A DNA stretch of 64,000 nt, taken from contig NZ_MASW01000006.1 in assembly GCF_003202285.1 (NCBI RefSeq), positions 682,001-746,000 on the forward strand, given 5' to 3'. Positions 36,677 through 45,787 of this stretch are shown in pieces. The translations under genes and the position numbers were made by a program. This DNA comes from Prauserella muralis (lineage in GTDB: Bacteria; Actinomycetota; Actinomycetes; Mycobacteriales; Pseudonocardiaceae). The notes beneath the pieces are model-generated. The model did no database searches, was not told the origin of the DNA, and worked only from the letters and a program-made list of their open reading frames with translations. The stretch's first letter is position 1, and the number at the start of each line of letters is the position of its first letter.

Positions 36677-37888
36677 ATGCGCGCACGAAAGATCGGGATT
36701 GCCGGGTTCGCGGCCCTCGCTGTTCTCGCCACCGCCTGCGCCGGGCAGGACCCGCCGCCCGCACAACCCGAGTCCGAGTCACCCTCGCCGCGGTCGGACA
36801 CCACGAACACCTCGCTGCAGGTGGAGGAGGTCGCGGGCGGCCTCGAGCACGGCTGGGACCTCGGGTTCCTGCCCGGCGGCGAGATCCTGGTGACCGAACG
36901 GCCCGCGCGGTTCCAGCTCATCGAGGACGGCACCGTCACCGAGGTCACCGCCGACCTCTCCGACGTGTACGTCACGGGCGAGGGCGGGCTGATGGGCCTG
37001 GTGATCCACCCCGACTTCGCGCAGTCCCGCGAGTTCACCACCTGCCAGACCCACCAGGAGGGCGGGCAGGCCGTGGACGTGCGGCTGGTGACGTGGCGCC
37101 TGGCGCAGGACAACCGCAGCGCCACCAAGGTGGAGGACCTGCTCACCGGGCTGCCGATCAACGAAAGCGGCAGGCACTCCGGCTGCCGCCCCACGATCGC
37201 CCCCGACGGCGCGCTGCTCGTGGGCACCGGAGACATCGCCGAGGACCCGGCGATCCCGCAGAACCGCCGCAGCCTCGGCGGCAAGGTGCTGCGCATCGAC
37301 CTCGACACCGGCGAGGGCCTTCCGGACAACCCGTTCGCGTCCTCCCAGGACCCGAACGAGCGCCGCGTCTACACCTACGGCCACCGCAACGTGCAGGGCG
37401 TCGCGGTGCGGCCGGGAACGGACCAGGTGTTCACCACCGAGCACGGACCCACCGGCTTCGACGAGATGAACCGGATCCGGCCGGGCGGCAACTACGGCTG
37501 GGACCCGTCGCGGGGCGGCACCGTGGACTTCTACGACGAGGACGTGCCGATGACCGACCTGGAACGGTTCCCGGACGCCGTACGTCCACTGTGGACTTCC
37601 GGGGAGACGCTGACGGAGGCGCCGTCGGGCGCGGCCTTCCTGTCCGGCGAGCAGTGGGGTGCGCTCGACGGCAGGCTCGCCGTGGTGGCACTGCGCGGCC
37701 AGAAGGTGGTGCTGTTCGAACTCAACGAGGCGGGCACCGAGGTGGCGAGCATCGCGCGGCCCACGGAGCTCAACGACACCTACGGCCGGCTGCGGGGCGT
37801 GCGCACCGGCCCGGACGGCGCGCTCTACATCACCACGTCCGAGGGCTCCGACGACAAGTTGCTGCGCGTCACGCCTGCCGGTTCTTGA
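36677..37888 (+). CDS. PQQ-dependent sugar dehydrogenase-like lipoprotein
   Basis: 403 residues. Lipoprotein signal (IGIAGFAALAVLATACAG; cysteine about 21), a Pro/Ser-rich linker, then a six-bladed propeller of the glucose/sorbosone dehydrogenase family: EHGWDLGFLPGGEILVTERP, GLMGLVIHPDF, KVLRIDLDTGEGLPDNPF, YTYGHRNVQGVAVRP, TTEHGPTGFDEMNRI and GGNYGWD. It would oxidise sugars outside the membrane if PQQ is available. The host may not make PQQ, so the cofactor is uncertain. It lies divergent from mfd. Confidence 0.87.
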   Translation: MRARKIGIAGFAALAVLATACAGQDPPPAQPESESPSPRSDTTNTSLQVEEVAGGLEHGWDLGFLPGGEILVTERPARFQLIEDGTVTEVTADLSDVYVTGEGGLMGLVIHPDFAQSREFTTCQTHQEGGQAVDVRLVTWRLAQDNRSATKVEDLLTGLPINESGRHSGCRPTIAPDGALLVGTGDIAEDPAIPQNRRSLGGKVLRIDLDTGEGLPDNPFASSQDPNERRVYTYGHRNVQGVAVRPGTDQVFTTEHGPTGFDEMNRIRPGGNYGWDPSRGGTVDFYDEDVPMTDLERFPDAVRPLWTSGETLTEAPSGAAFLSGEQWGALDGRLAVVALRGQKVVLFELNEAGTEVASIARPTELNDTYGRLRGVRTGPDGALYITTSEGSDDKLLRVTPAGS

Positions 37889-37944
37889 CCCCGCCACCAT
37901 CCCCGGTGACAATTTGGGCAAGTGTCCAAAACAAGGGGGATGCC

Positions 37945-38511
37945 GTGGCAGGGGGCAGGCCGAGCTGGCTGTTCGAGAGCGGGGCGAGCCCGCGCGAGAA
38001 GGGACTGGCGCACGCCGTCGCGCTGGCCGGGGTCGCCGCGCTGGCGCTCGCGGGCCGCGACCTCGGCTGGGCGTGGTGGCAGTGGCTCGTCGGTGTGGTG
38101 CTCGTCTACGACCTGGCCGGCGGTGTCGTGGCCAACGCGCTGGACAGCACGCAGCGCTTCTACCACTCCCCACTGCCGTTCGCGGGCAACGCGCTGCAGC
38201 GCTTCGTCCACCACCCGGTGGGGCTGACGGCGGCGCACGTGCAGCCGGTTGTCGCCGGGCTGGTGTTTCCCGGCGGCGCCTGGTGGTGGGGCCCGCTCTG
38301 GTACTGCTGGGCGCTCGCGGGCGCTGTCGTGGCGCACAGGGCGGACCCGCGGTGGCAGCGCCCGCTGGCGATGGCGGTGACCACCTGCGGCGTGCTGGCC
38401 GCGCCGCTGGTCGCCGCGCCGCCCGGCCTGGCATGGCTGCCCGCCGTGTTGCTGCTCAAGCTCGTGCTGGCCCACGGCGTCGTCCACCTCGGACAACGGG
38501 TGACGTCATAG
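37945..38511 (+). CDS. Small polytopic membrane protein, unknown
   Basis: 188 residues. About five hydrophobic segments (AVALAGVAALALAGRDL, WWQWLVGVVLVYDLAGGVV, LVFPGGAWWWGPLWYCWALA and two C-terminal ones) and several conserved-looking His residues (RFVHHPVGLTAAH). No family recognised; the His pattern could bind haem or metal, but this is speculation. GTG at 37945 has AAGGGGG five bases before it. It is monocistronic-looking, 56 bases after the dehydrogenase gene. Confidence 0.6.
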   Translation: MAGGRPSWLFESGASPREKGLAHAVALAGVAALALAGRDLGWAWWQWLVGVVLVYDLAGGVVANALDSTQRFYHSPLPFAGNALQRFVHHPVGLTAAHVQPVVAGLVFPGGAWWWGPLWYCWALAGAVVAHRADPRWQRPLAMAVTTCGVLAAPLVAAPPGLAWLPAVLLLKLVLAHGVVHLGQRVTS

Positions 38512-38596
38512 GTCCGTAATCCTCCGGGGCGTCCCGTTCGGCGCCGTCGTGTCACAGGATGAGCGCATCGGCAACCAACCCAGGGGAGGTCACCAC

Positions 38597-39211
38597 ATGT
38601 CTTCGCGCGCCCGTTCGCTCGGTGTGCTGCTCGGCGCCGTCACGCTCGCGGCCACGGTCGCCGCCTGCGGCTCGCGGCAGCCGGACTCCGGCGCACCCGC
38701 GACGAGCGGCACGGCGCCCGCCTCGGCCACCTCGCAGGCGGAGACGTCTGCGCCGTCCTCGCCGGAGACATCCGGCTCGGCGTCCCGGCCCGCCCCGCCG
38801 GTGCCCGATGAGCTGCGGTTCAGCGCCACCACCCTCGACGGCAAGCCGTTCTCCGGCGAGAGCCTCGCGGGCAAGCCCGCCGTGCTGTGGTTCTGGGCGC
38901 CATGGTGCCCGAACTGCCGGGCCGAGGCGCCGTCGCTGGCGAGCACCGCGAAGGCGCACCAGGGCTCGGTGACGTTCGTCGGCGTCGCCTCCCAGGACGA
39001 CGCGGGCCCCATGCGGGACTTCGTGCGCGACTACGGCGTCGGCGGGTTCCCGCACCTCAACGACAGCGGCGGCGAGCTGTGGCAGCGCTTCGGCGTCACC
39101 TACCAGCCCGCGTACGCGTTCGTCAGCGCCGACGGCACGGTCGAGGTCGTCAAGCAGCAGCTGCCCGAGGACGAGCTCGCCCGGCGGGTCGCCGAACTGG
39201 CCGGTGCCTGA
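38597..39211 (+). CDS. TlpA/ResA-like thioredoxin-fold lipoprotein
   Basis: 204 residues. Lipoprotein signal (LGVLLGAVTLAATVAACG; cysteine about 24), a Ser/Thr/Pro-rich linker to about 75, then a TlpA-like redoxin domain with the active site WAPWCPNC and the cis-Pro segment VTYQPAYAF. It is predicted to be membrane-anchored and to exchange disulfides outside the cell. ATG at 38597 has GGGGAGG seven bases before it. The next gene, CcdA-like, starts 3 bases after its stop, so the pair likely forms one electron-transfer path. Confidence 0.88.
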   Translation: MSSRARSLGVLLGAVTLAATVAACGSRQPDSGAPATSGTAPASATSQAETSAPSSPETSGSASRPAPPVPDELRFSATTLDGKPFSGESLAGKPAVLWFWAPWCPNCRAEAPSLASTAKAHQGSVTFVGVASQDDAGPMRDFVRDYGVGGFPHLNDSGGELWQRFGVTYQPAYAFVSADGTVEVVKQQLPEDELARRVAELAGA

Positions 39212-39213
39212 GC

Positions 39214-40068
39214 GTGGACCTGGACACGCTCGGCTTCGCGCTGGCCGCGGGGATGGTCGCCTCCGTGAACCCCTGCGGCTTCGCGATGCTGCCCGCCTAC
39301 CTGACGCTGGTGGTCGCCGGGGAGGGCGGGCACCAGCGCGGCAGGCCCGCGGCGCTGGGCCGGGCGCTGGCCGCCACGGCGGCGATGGCGCTCGGCTTCC
39401 TCACCGTGTTCGGCGCGTTCGGGCTGGTGATCTCGCCGCTGGCCTCCTCGGCGCAGCAGTACCTGCCCGCCGTGACGATCGTCGTCGGCGTGGCGATGGT
39501 CGGGCTCGGCGCCTGGATGCTGGCGGGCCGGGAGCTGACGCTGCTGGTGCCCAAGCCCACGCGCGGAGCCCCGACGGCGCGGCTCGGCTCCATGGTCGGA
39601 TACGGATTCGCCTACGCGCTGGCGTCGCTGTCGTGCACCGTCGCGCCGTTCCTGGCGGTGACGAGCACGACCTTCCGCAGCGGGTCGGTGGTCGAGGGCA
39701 TCGCAGCGTACCTGGCGTACGGAGCCGGGATGACCCTGGTGGTCGGAGTGCTCGCCGTCGCCGTGGCGCTGGCCAGCACGGCGGTGACGGGCGGCTTCCG
39801 CAGGCTGTTGCCGCACGTCAACCGCATCGGCGGTGCCCTGCTCGTGCTCGTCGGGCTCTACATCGGCTACTACGGGGTCTACGAACTGCGGCTCTTCCAC
39901 GGCGGCGGCTCGGCGGCCGATCCGGTCGTGGACGCCGCCCGCACCGTGCAGTCCACGCTGGCGTCCTGGGTGGACACGATCGGCGCGGTGCCGCTGCTGG
40001 CGGCACTGGGCGTGCTGCTCGCGGCAGGTGTCACGCTGGCCAGAGTGCGCTCCCGCGCGCGCCGGTGA
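39214..40068 (+). CDS. CcdA/DsbD-family thiol electron transporter
   Basis: 284 residues with about seven to eight membrane segments. The first redox cysteine is in SVNPCGFAMLPAYL and the second in ASLSCTVAPFLAV, the CcdA pair placed in helices 1 and 4. It moves reducing power from cytosolic thioredoxin to extracytoplasmic redoxins such as the TlpA protein before it. GTG at 39214 follows the TlpA stop by three bases. Involvement in cytochrome c or general oxidative folding cannot be separated from sequence. Confidence 0.87.
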   Translation: MDLDTLGFALAAGMVASVNPCGFAMLPAYLTLVVAGEGGHQRGRPAALGRALAATAAMALGFLTVFGAFGLVISPLASSAQQYLPAVTIVVGVAMVGLGAWMLAGRELTLLVPKPTRGAPTARLGSMVGYGFAYALASLSCTVAPFLAVTSTTFRSGSVVEGIAAYLAYGAGMTLVVGVLAVAVALASTAVTGGFRRLLPHVNRIGGALLVLVGLYIGYYGVYELRLFHGGGSAADPVVDAARTVQSTLASWVDTIGAVPLLAALGVLLAAGVTLARVRSRARR

Positions 40069-40088
40069 CCACGCTCTGCGCTCTGCCG

Positions 40089-40109
40089 GCCTGACGAACG
40101 AGGTCAGGC
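40089..40109. terminator. Hairpin at ccdA/tetR convergent junction
   Basis: GCCTGAC-N7-GTCAGGC, perfect 7-base arms, 20 bases past the CcdA-like stop and overlapping the last codons of the converging tetR. Confidence 0.5.
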
Positions 40110-40751
40110 GGGTTCGAGCCCGATCAGCCGGGCGAGGACGGCCGCCTGATCGGCGAAGTGCTCGACGAATTCGGGCGATCTGGGATCGGTACCGCAGACG
40201 CTTTCGATGACGTGCGGCAGTGTTGTGGTCGCCATGGTCGCGGCCATCAGCATGACGAGCAGGCAGGCCGGGTCCACCTCGGCGGGAAGCCGGCCGGATC
40301 TCTGGAGCGCACGCAGCTCGTCGACGCTGGTGCTGAGCAGCTGAGTCCGCGCGGCCCGATCGGGGTCGTCGTCCGGGCCGGTGTAGTCGAGGCCGCTCCA
40401 GGCGAACATGCGGACGCCCTCCGGGTCGCGCAACACTTCAAGGGCATAGCGGCGCAGCTGTTCAGGCATCGGCGTACCTGGCGGCGCCAGTTCGGCGCGG
40501 CGCTGTTGCCACTGCTGAGTCATGGCCTGATACAGACCTTTTTTGCCGTCGAAGTAATACGACACCAGCTGCTGATTGACCCCCGCCCTGGCGGCGATGG
40601 CCCGGACCCGGGCTCCCGCGTAGCCGTGCGCGCCGAACTCGGCCGCCGCCGCATCGAGGATCCGCTGCCGGGTGCGTTCGGGGTCGCGTTGCCGCTCCTG
40701 CGGCTTGGGCGACCTGCGAGGGCTCGACGATGGCACGCAACCAGTATACAT
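40104..40751 (-). CDS. TetR-family transcriptional regulator
   Basis: 215 residues from ATG 40749-40751. HTH region TRQRILDAAAAEFGAHGYAG to AARAGVNQQLVSYYFDGKKGL, then a helical ligand domain. GTG at 40736 is a plausible shorter start, and ATGs at 40772 and 40793 would run through the operator repeats, so they are less likely. It is divergent from a flavin monooxygenase, which it probably represses along with itself. Confidence 0.85.
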   Translation of the reverse strand: MYTGCVPSSSPRRSPKPQERQRDPERTRQRILDAAAAEFGAHGYAGARVRAIAARAGVNQQLVSYYFDGKKGLYQAMTQQWQQRRAELAPPGTPMPEQLRRYALEVLRDPEGVRMFAWSGLDYTGPDDDPDRAARTQLLSTSVDELRALQRSGRLPAEVDPACLLVMLMAATMATTTLPHVIESVCGTDPRSPEFVEHFADQAAVLARLIGLEPA

Positions 40752-40810
40752 CTGCTTGACAAAGCTACTCATACAGATGTTTGATAAAGGCATTCACATG
40801 CTTGATACGG
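40748..40810. promoter_or_regulatory. Operator repeats between tetR and flavin monooxygenase
   Basis: Direct repeats TGCTTGACAAAG (40753), TGTTTGATAAAG (40778) and TGCTTGATACGG (40799), plus an inverted repeat ACATCTG-N19-CAGATGT (40748-40780). The first repeat contains TTGACA, a good -35 hexamer for the rightward gene. Confidence 0.55.
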
Positions 40811-40847
40811 CTGGGCGATCGAGTCGCCCCCAGGAGAGGGACATGCC

Positions 40848-41999
40848 ATGCCAGAACGACCACGGATCATCATCGCCGGCGCAGGCATCGGCGGGTTGGC
40901 GCTCGCACAGGCGCTCCGCCACGGCGGTGTCGACGTCGCCGTGTACGAGCGGGACCCCACGCCGAGCACGCGCAACCAGGGCTACCGAATCCACATCGAC
41001 CCCCACGGCAACGCCGCGCTGCGGCGCTGCCTGCCCGCCCATGTCCTCGACCGGATCCGCAGCACCAGCGGAGTCAACGGCGATCTTGTCGCCACCTACA
41101 CCTCCCAGCTGGACCGGGTGATGGCCCAGACGTTCCCGGGAGTCAGCACCGACGAGATGACCCACGTCGACCGCGACACGCTCCGGCAGGGGCTGCTCAC
41201 CGGCCTTGCCGAGACGGTCTGCTTCGCCAGGACACTGACCGGATACCAGATCACCGATTCGGGCCGCGTCCGCGTGGAGTTCGCAGAAGGCGGCCACGAC
41301 GAGGGGGACCTTCTCGTGGGAGCGGACGGAGCCGGTTCGGCGGTACGCAGGCAACTGCTCCCGCACGTCAGGACTCGCGATCTGGGACTGCGGTGCATCT
41401 ACGGGCGAATGCCGATCGACGACACGACCGACCCGCTGATCCCGGACGACTTCAACCGCGGCTTCTGCTGGGTCGCCGACGAGAAGGGATACGGCGCCGG
41501 GTTCGCGACAGTGCGGTTCCGTTCTCGGCCCGAAGGCGTGTCGGACTACCTGATGACCACGTTCGTCGCGCCGTCCCAGCGGCTCGGCACGCCCGACGAG
41601 ACGCTGTTCGCTCTTCCGCCACGGGATCTGCAGCGGATCGCGGTGGAGGCCACGGCGGACTGGCATCCGGCCGTCCGGGCGCTGTTCGACCATGCCGACG
41701 CCGAATCGTTCTTTCCGATCGCCATCCGGGCCGGCGACCGCGTCGACGCGTGGAGTTCCGGTCCGGTCACGCTGCTGGGCGATGCCATCCACACGATGCC
41801 ACCGACCGGAGGCGTCGGCGCCAACACCGCCCTGCAGGATGCCGCGACGCTGTCCGGGGAACTGCTGTCGGCGGTGCGCGGCAACCAATCGTGCGCCACC
41901 GCGGTCGCCGCGTACGAGTCGGTGATGCTCCCGCGTGGTCTCGCCGCCATCGAGGGCTCACTCCGGATGGCCGGGCAGATGTTCGCCAAGGCCACCTGA
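40848..41999 (+). CDS. FAD-dependent aromatic hydroxylase-like monooxygenase
   Basis: 383 residues. FAD motif IIIAGAGIGGLALAQAL at the N-terminus, the DG-type motif VGADGAGSAVRR in the middle, and the GD motif VTLLGDAIHTMPPTGGVGAN near 310, in the order of group A flavoprotein monooxygenases (PheA/TfdB/TetX-like). Those enzymes hydroxylate or inactivate aromatic compounds and some antibiotics. Divergent from a TetR gene with repeated operator sites, so it is likely ligand-inducible. Converges on the next tetR with a 13-base gap. Confidence 0.87.
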   Translation: MPERPRIIIAGAGIGGLALAQALRHGGVDVAVYERDPTPSTRNQGYRIHIDPHGNAALRRCLPAHVLDRIRSTSGVNGDLVATYTSQLDRVMAQTFPGVSTDEMTHVDRDTLRQGLLTGLAETVCFARTLTGYQITDSGRVRVEFAEGGHDEGDLLVGADGAGSAVRRQLLPHVRTRDLGLRCIYGRMPIDDTTDPLIPDDFNRGFCWVADEKGYGAGFATVRFRSRPEGVSDYLMTTFVAPSQRLGTPDETLFALPPRDLQRIAVEATADWHPAVRALFDHADAESFFPIAIRAGDRVDAWSSGPVTLLGDAIHTMPPTGGVGANTALQDAATLSGELLSAVRGNQSCATAVAAYESVMLPRGLAAIEGSLRMAGQMFAKAT

Positions 42000-42012
42000 A
42001 ACCGTCGGCTCC

Positions 42013-42621
42013 TCAGTTCAGCCGCAGTTTCGGCTTGTGCTCCAGGTGGGAGAGGCCGTTCCAGGCGAGATTCACCAGGTGGGCGGCCACCTCGTCACGC
42101 TTGGGCTTGCGCGCGTCGAGCCACCACTGCCCGGTGAGCGCGACCATGCCGACCAGCGCCTGCGCGTAGAGCGCCGCGAGCTTGTCGTCGTAGCCGCGCG
42201 AGGAGAACTGCTGGGCCAGGATGTGCTCCACCTGGCTGGCGATGTCGTTGAGCAGCGTGGAGAACGTGCCGGTGGAGCTGGCGACCGGCGAGTCGCGCAC
42301 GAGGATGCGGAAGCCGTCGTGCGAGTCCTCGACATAGCTGAGCAGCGCGATCGCCGCCTGCTCCAGCATCGCGCGCGGATGCCCACCGTGCAAAGTGGAC
42401 ACCATGCGGTCGAGCAGCGCCTGGGTCTCCCTGTCCACGACGACGGCGTAGATGCCCTCCTTGCCGCCGAAATGCTCGTAGACCACGGGCTTCGACACGT
42501 TGGCCCGGTGAGCGATCTCCTCGATCGAGGCGCCGTCGAAGCCCTTCTCCGCGAACAGGGCGCGCGCCACGCTGAGCAGTTGCTGTCTGCGTTCGGTTCC
42601 GGTCATGCGCACGCGCGCCAC
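42013..42621 (-). CDS. TetR-family regulator next to acyl-CoA desaturase
   Basis: 202 residues from GTG 42619-42621, chosen for GGAG nine bases upstream; ATG 42604-42606 (MTGTERRQQLL) is the alternative. HTH spans FDGASIEEIAHRANVSKPVVYEHF. The C-terminal domain is helical. It lies 89 bases downstream of the acyl-CoA desaturase on the same strand, an arrangement seen for lipid-responsive regulators of desaturases, so control of that gene is a reasonable inference. Confidence 0.83.
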   Translation of the reverse strand: MARVRMTGTERRQQLLSVARALFAEKGFDGASIEEIAHRANVSKPVVYEHFGGKEGIYAVVVDRETQALLDRMVSTLHGGHPRAMLEQAAIALLSYVEDSHDGFRILVRDSPVASSTGTFSTLLNDIASQVEHILAQQFSSRGYDDKLAALYAQALVGMVALTGQWWLDARKPKRDEVAAHLVNLAWNGLSHLEHKPKLRLN

Positions 42622-42710
42622 CGGGGCGTTCTCCTGCGCCCCGGTGGCGGCGTCACGTCGTGCCCGCCGTCGAGCTGCCACCGGGCAACTGTATTACCCG
42701 GCGCGGGCGG

Positions 42711-43673
42711 CTACCCGGTGTGGACCGCCAGCTTCTCGAGCCGGGTCGGGGTCGGCCAGCGCACGTTGTGTGCCCAGCCGAGCTTCTCGAACAGCCAGAT
42801 CACGCGGGCGGAGATGTCGATCTGGCCGCGCCGCACGCCGTGCCGCGCCGACGTCGGGTCGGCGTGGTGCAGGTTGTGCCAGGACTCGCCGAAGGACATG
42901 ATCGCCAGCGGCCAGAAGTTGGCCGAGCGGTCACGGGCGGTGAACGGCCGCTCCCCGATCATGTGGCAGATGGAGTTGACCGACCAGGTCACGTGGTGCA
43001 GCACGCAGACGCGCACCAGCCCGGCCCAGAAGAACGCGGTCACCGCGCCCCACAGCGACCAGGTGACGAGGCCGCCGATGAGCGCGGGCAGCACCAGCGA
43101 GAGCAGCGTCCACAGCCAGAACAGCTGGTCCACCCTGCTCAGCGCCTTGTCCTTGAGCAGGTCGGGAGCGAACCGCTCCGCGTTGCTCTTGTCCCGCTCG
43201 AACAGCCAGCCCATGTGGGCGTGCCAGAAGCCCTTGGCGATGGCCAGCGGCGAGGTGCCGAACAGCCACGGCGAATGCGGGTCGCCCTCACGGTCGGAGA
43301 AGGCGTGGTGCCGACGGTGGTCGGCAACCCACGTGATCAGCGGACCCTGCACGGCCAGGCTGCCCGCGATGGCCATCGCCACGCGCAGCCACCGCTTGGC
43401 CTTGAACGAGCCGTGCGTGAAGTGGCGGTGGTAGGCCACGGTGATGCCCAGGCCGGAGATGGCATAGAAGACCACGAACAACGTGACGTCCACCCAGGTG
43501 AGTCCCCAGCCCCAGGCGAAGGGAACGGCCGCGACGAGCGCGGCCAGCGGCGCGATGACGCCGAAGTACACCGAGGCCTGGACGCCTGCGCCGCGCTTGC
43601 CGTCGAGGATCGGCTTGGGTCCTTTGGCGGCGGGAGCTGTGTGTTCTTCGGAGTCTTCGAGGGTCGCCGTCAT
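42711..43673 (-). CDS. Acyl-CoA delta-9 desaturase (stearoyl-CoA type)
   Basis: 320 residues. Three histidine boxes in the acyl-CoA desaturase order: HRHFTH, HRRHH (ADHRRHHAFSD) and HNLHH (ESWHNLHHADP). Four hydrophobic helices carry the di-iron core. It resembles mycobacterial DesA3, which makes oleoyl-CoA with an NADPH oxidoreductase partner; none is adjacent here. ATG 43671-43673 is chosen; a GTG three codons upstream (43682) is possible. Together with the acyl-lipid desaturase at 7.4 kb the organism has two membrane desaturase types in this window. Confidence 0.88.
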   Translation of the reverse strand: MTATLEDSEEHTAPAAKGPKPILDGKRGAGVQASVYFGVIAPLAALVAAVPFAWGWGLTWVDVTLFVVFYAISGLGITVAYHRHFTHGSFKAKRWLRVAMAIAGSLAVQGPLITWVADHRRHHAFSDREGDPHSPWLFGTSPLAIAKGFWHAHMGWLFERDKSNAERFAPDLLKDKALSRVDQLFWLWTLLSLVLPALIGGLVTWSLWGAVTAFFWAGLVRVCVLHHVTWSVNSICHMIGERPFTARDRSANFWPLAIMSFGESWHNLHHADPTSARHGVRRGQIDISARVIWLFEKLGWAHNVRWPTPTRLEKLAVHTG

Positions 43674-43803
43674 GCACTTCACTTCTTTCCACGAACGGAC
43701 CTAGCAAGGGTCGCCTTACCTACGATGCCGTAAGTTACGGTACAGCAGGGTTTGCCCCCGCACGAGTACCCAATCTGGAACTGGCTATCCTGACCAGGCG
43801 CGA

Positions 43804-43875
43804 TCCGCCGTAGTGTAATTGGCAGCACTTCAGATTTTGGTTCTGACAGTCCAGGTTCGAGTCCTGGCGGCGGAG
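43804..43875 (+). tRNA. tRNA-Gln (UUG)
   Basis: 72 bases. Acceptor TCCGCCG/CGGCGGA with G73, anticodon stem TCAGA/TCTGA around TTTTGGT (anticodon TTG), T-arm CAGG-TTCGAGTC-CTGG style. Complete cloverleaf; CCA not encoded. It sits just ahead of the GGDEF and glmU genes. Confidence 0.93.
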
Positions 43876-43933
43876 CGTTTCGTGACCGGGCGGACCAGGC
43901 GAAACAGCGGCCCGGACGCGCCGACTAGGGGGT

Positions 43934-45688
43934 GTGAGGCGGCTGCACGGCGAGGGTCTTGACGCGGAAGACTCCCGGCGCCCGGCGTTGGGCGACATGT
44001 CCGACGCCTGGCTGCTCGGGCGTGCGCGCGAGCTCATCGCCGCGGTGCAGCGCGCCGACCATGCCGAGCAACTCCGCGTCATCGCCACCCTCGACGGCCT
44101 GCTGGAGGAGACCCAGCGGCGAGGCGAGCCGGTGCTCGTCGCCCAGATGCTGCGCGCAACGGCCCTGGCCAGGCTCGTCACCCGCGGCCTCGCCGAGGAG
44201 GCCGAGCAGCTGCTCGACGAGATGCTCGCCCACACCAAGCGCCACGGCCTGGCGCTGCTGCGGGCCGACGCGCACGCCCTGCGCGGCAGGCGGCTCGTGC
44301 TCGGCCTGCAGGAGGACGCGGCGCTCACCGAGATCGCCAGGGCGCTGGCCATCCTCGACGACGCGCCGAGCCCCGGCGTGCCACTGGGCCGCAGGGCCTC
44401 GGACCGGCTGCTGTCCTCGGCGCTCAACGACTGCTGGATCGTGCTCAACCAGCTGGGCGTGTACGAGGCGGCCGAGGAGGTCATCGCCCGCGCCCACCAG
44501 GCCATCCGGGACAGCGCGGGGCCGCACGAGATCACCCTGCAGCTGATGAACCGGGTCAAGATGCTGCTCGGCTGGGGGCTGCGGCTGGAACGCATCGGCC
44601 GCCACGACGAGGCCAGGGAGAAGTTCCGCACGGCCGCGTCCATGGCCATCGCCGTCGAGGCGCCATTCGCGGAGTCGCTGTTTCCCAGGGAGGCGGGTGT
44701 GCCCGCCGTCGACCAGGTCGGGGTGCTCGCCGCGTCACTCGCCTTCGCCGCGCCGAGCACCGCCCACGTCGACCGGCTGCGCAGCCTGCACGGCGCGCAG
44801 GGCTATCCGCACGAGAACATCCTGGTCTCCATCGCGCTGGCCCGCTGCCTGGAGACCGAGGGCCGCGTCGACGAGGCGCTGGAGGTGCTGTTCACCGTCC
44901 GCAACACCCAGGCCGAGGACAACTCGCAGCCGTCGATGCGGCTCAACCTCGTCCGCGAGCTGGCCCGGCTCAGCGACGACGGTACCGGCGAGAGCGGCAG
45001 GCACTCGCTGCTCGCCGAGTACGCCGAGACGCTGGAGGACGAGCTGTGGTCGCTGCGCGAGTCGCAGATCGCCACGCTCAACACGCGCCGGGAGCACGAG
45101 CGGCTGTCCGCCGAGCACGGCGCGATCACCCAGCAGGCACTGCAGGACCCGCTCACCGGGCTGCCCAACCGGCGCGCGCTCGACGAGCGGCTGCGCACAC
45201 TGGCCGCCTCGACGCTGGCCCAGCCGCTCGCGGTGGCGCTGGTGGACCTCGACGGCTTCAAGGACGTCAACGACCAGCACTCCCATGCCGAGGGCGACGA
45301 CGTGCTGCGGGTCGTGGCCAGCACGCTCCGGGACGCGCTGCGCGGCGACGACATCGTGGCCCGCTACGGCGGCGACGAGTTCATCGTGCTGCTGCCCGGG
45401 GCCCCGCTGTCGGCGGCGACCCAGGCGCTGAACCGCTCGGTGAAGGCGGTGGCGTCGCTGCCGCACCACCTCTCACACGGCGTGACACTGTCCGTGGGCC
45501 TGGTCTCCCTGCGCCCGCAGGAGCGCGCCGAGGAGGTGCTCTCCCGCGCCGACGCGGCGATGTACCAGGCGAAGCGCAGGGGCGGCAACCAGATCGCGAC
45601 CTCACCGGCCTCGGCGGCCGACGGGGTGGACGCCGACGAGCAGGCACCGGTAACCGACCCCACGCCGGACGCCGCGAGCCACCCGTAG
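43934..45688 (+). CDS. Diguanylate cyclase with N-terminal TPR-like helical region
   Basis: 584 residues. The first ~370 residues are all-helical TPR-like repeats (AEEAEQLLDEMLAHTKRHG, EAAEEVIARAHQAIRDSAG, VDEALEVLFTVRNTQAED). A short coiled coil precedes the GGDEF domain (DPLTGLPNRRAL to NQIATS) with an intact active site RYGGDEF and an inhibitory I-site RGDD five residues before it. No EAL or HD-GYP domain. It should make c-di-GMP and be product-inhibited. GTG 43934 is chosen; ATG 43997 (MSDAWLLG) would remove 21 residues. No signal peptide. Confidence 0.87.
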   Translation: MRRLHGEGLDAEDSRRPALGDMSDAWLLGRARELIAAVQRADHAEQLRVIATLDGLLEETQRRGEPVLVAQMLRATALARLVTRGLAEEAEQLLDEMLAHTKRHGLALLRADAHALRGRRLVLGLQEDAALTEIARALAILDDAPSPGVPLGRRASDRLLSSALNDCWIVLNQLGVYEAAEEVIARAHQAIRDSAGPHEITLQLMNRVKMLLGWGLRLERIGRHDEAREKFRTAASMAIAVEAPFAESLFPREAGVPAVDQVGVLAASLAFAAPSTAHVDRLRSLHGAQGYPHENILVSIALARCLETEGRVDEALEVLFTVRNTQAEDNSQPSMRLNLVRELARLSDDGTGESGRHSLLAEYAETLEDELWSLRESQIATLNTRREHERLSAEHGAITQQALQDPLTGLPNRRALDERLRTLAASTLAQPLAVALVDLDGFKDVNDQHSHAEGDDVLRVVASTLRDALRGDDIVARYGGDEFIVLLPGAPLSAATQALNRSVKAVASLPHHLSHGVTLSVGLVSLRPQERAEEVLSRADAAMYQAKRRGGNQIATSPASAADGVDADEQAPVTDPTPDAASHP

Positions 45689-45787
45689 GATCGTGGCCCG
45701 GACAGCGCCCGGCGCGCGGTGCGAGCCGCCCGTCCGGCTGCGCGCCAGAACCGCAGGACGAGCAGACCGTCTGGATTGAGGAGTGCC

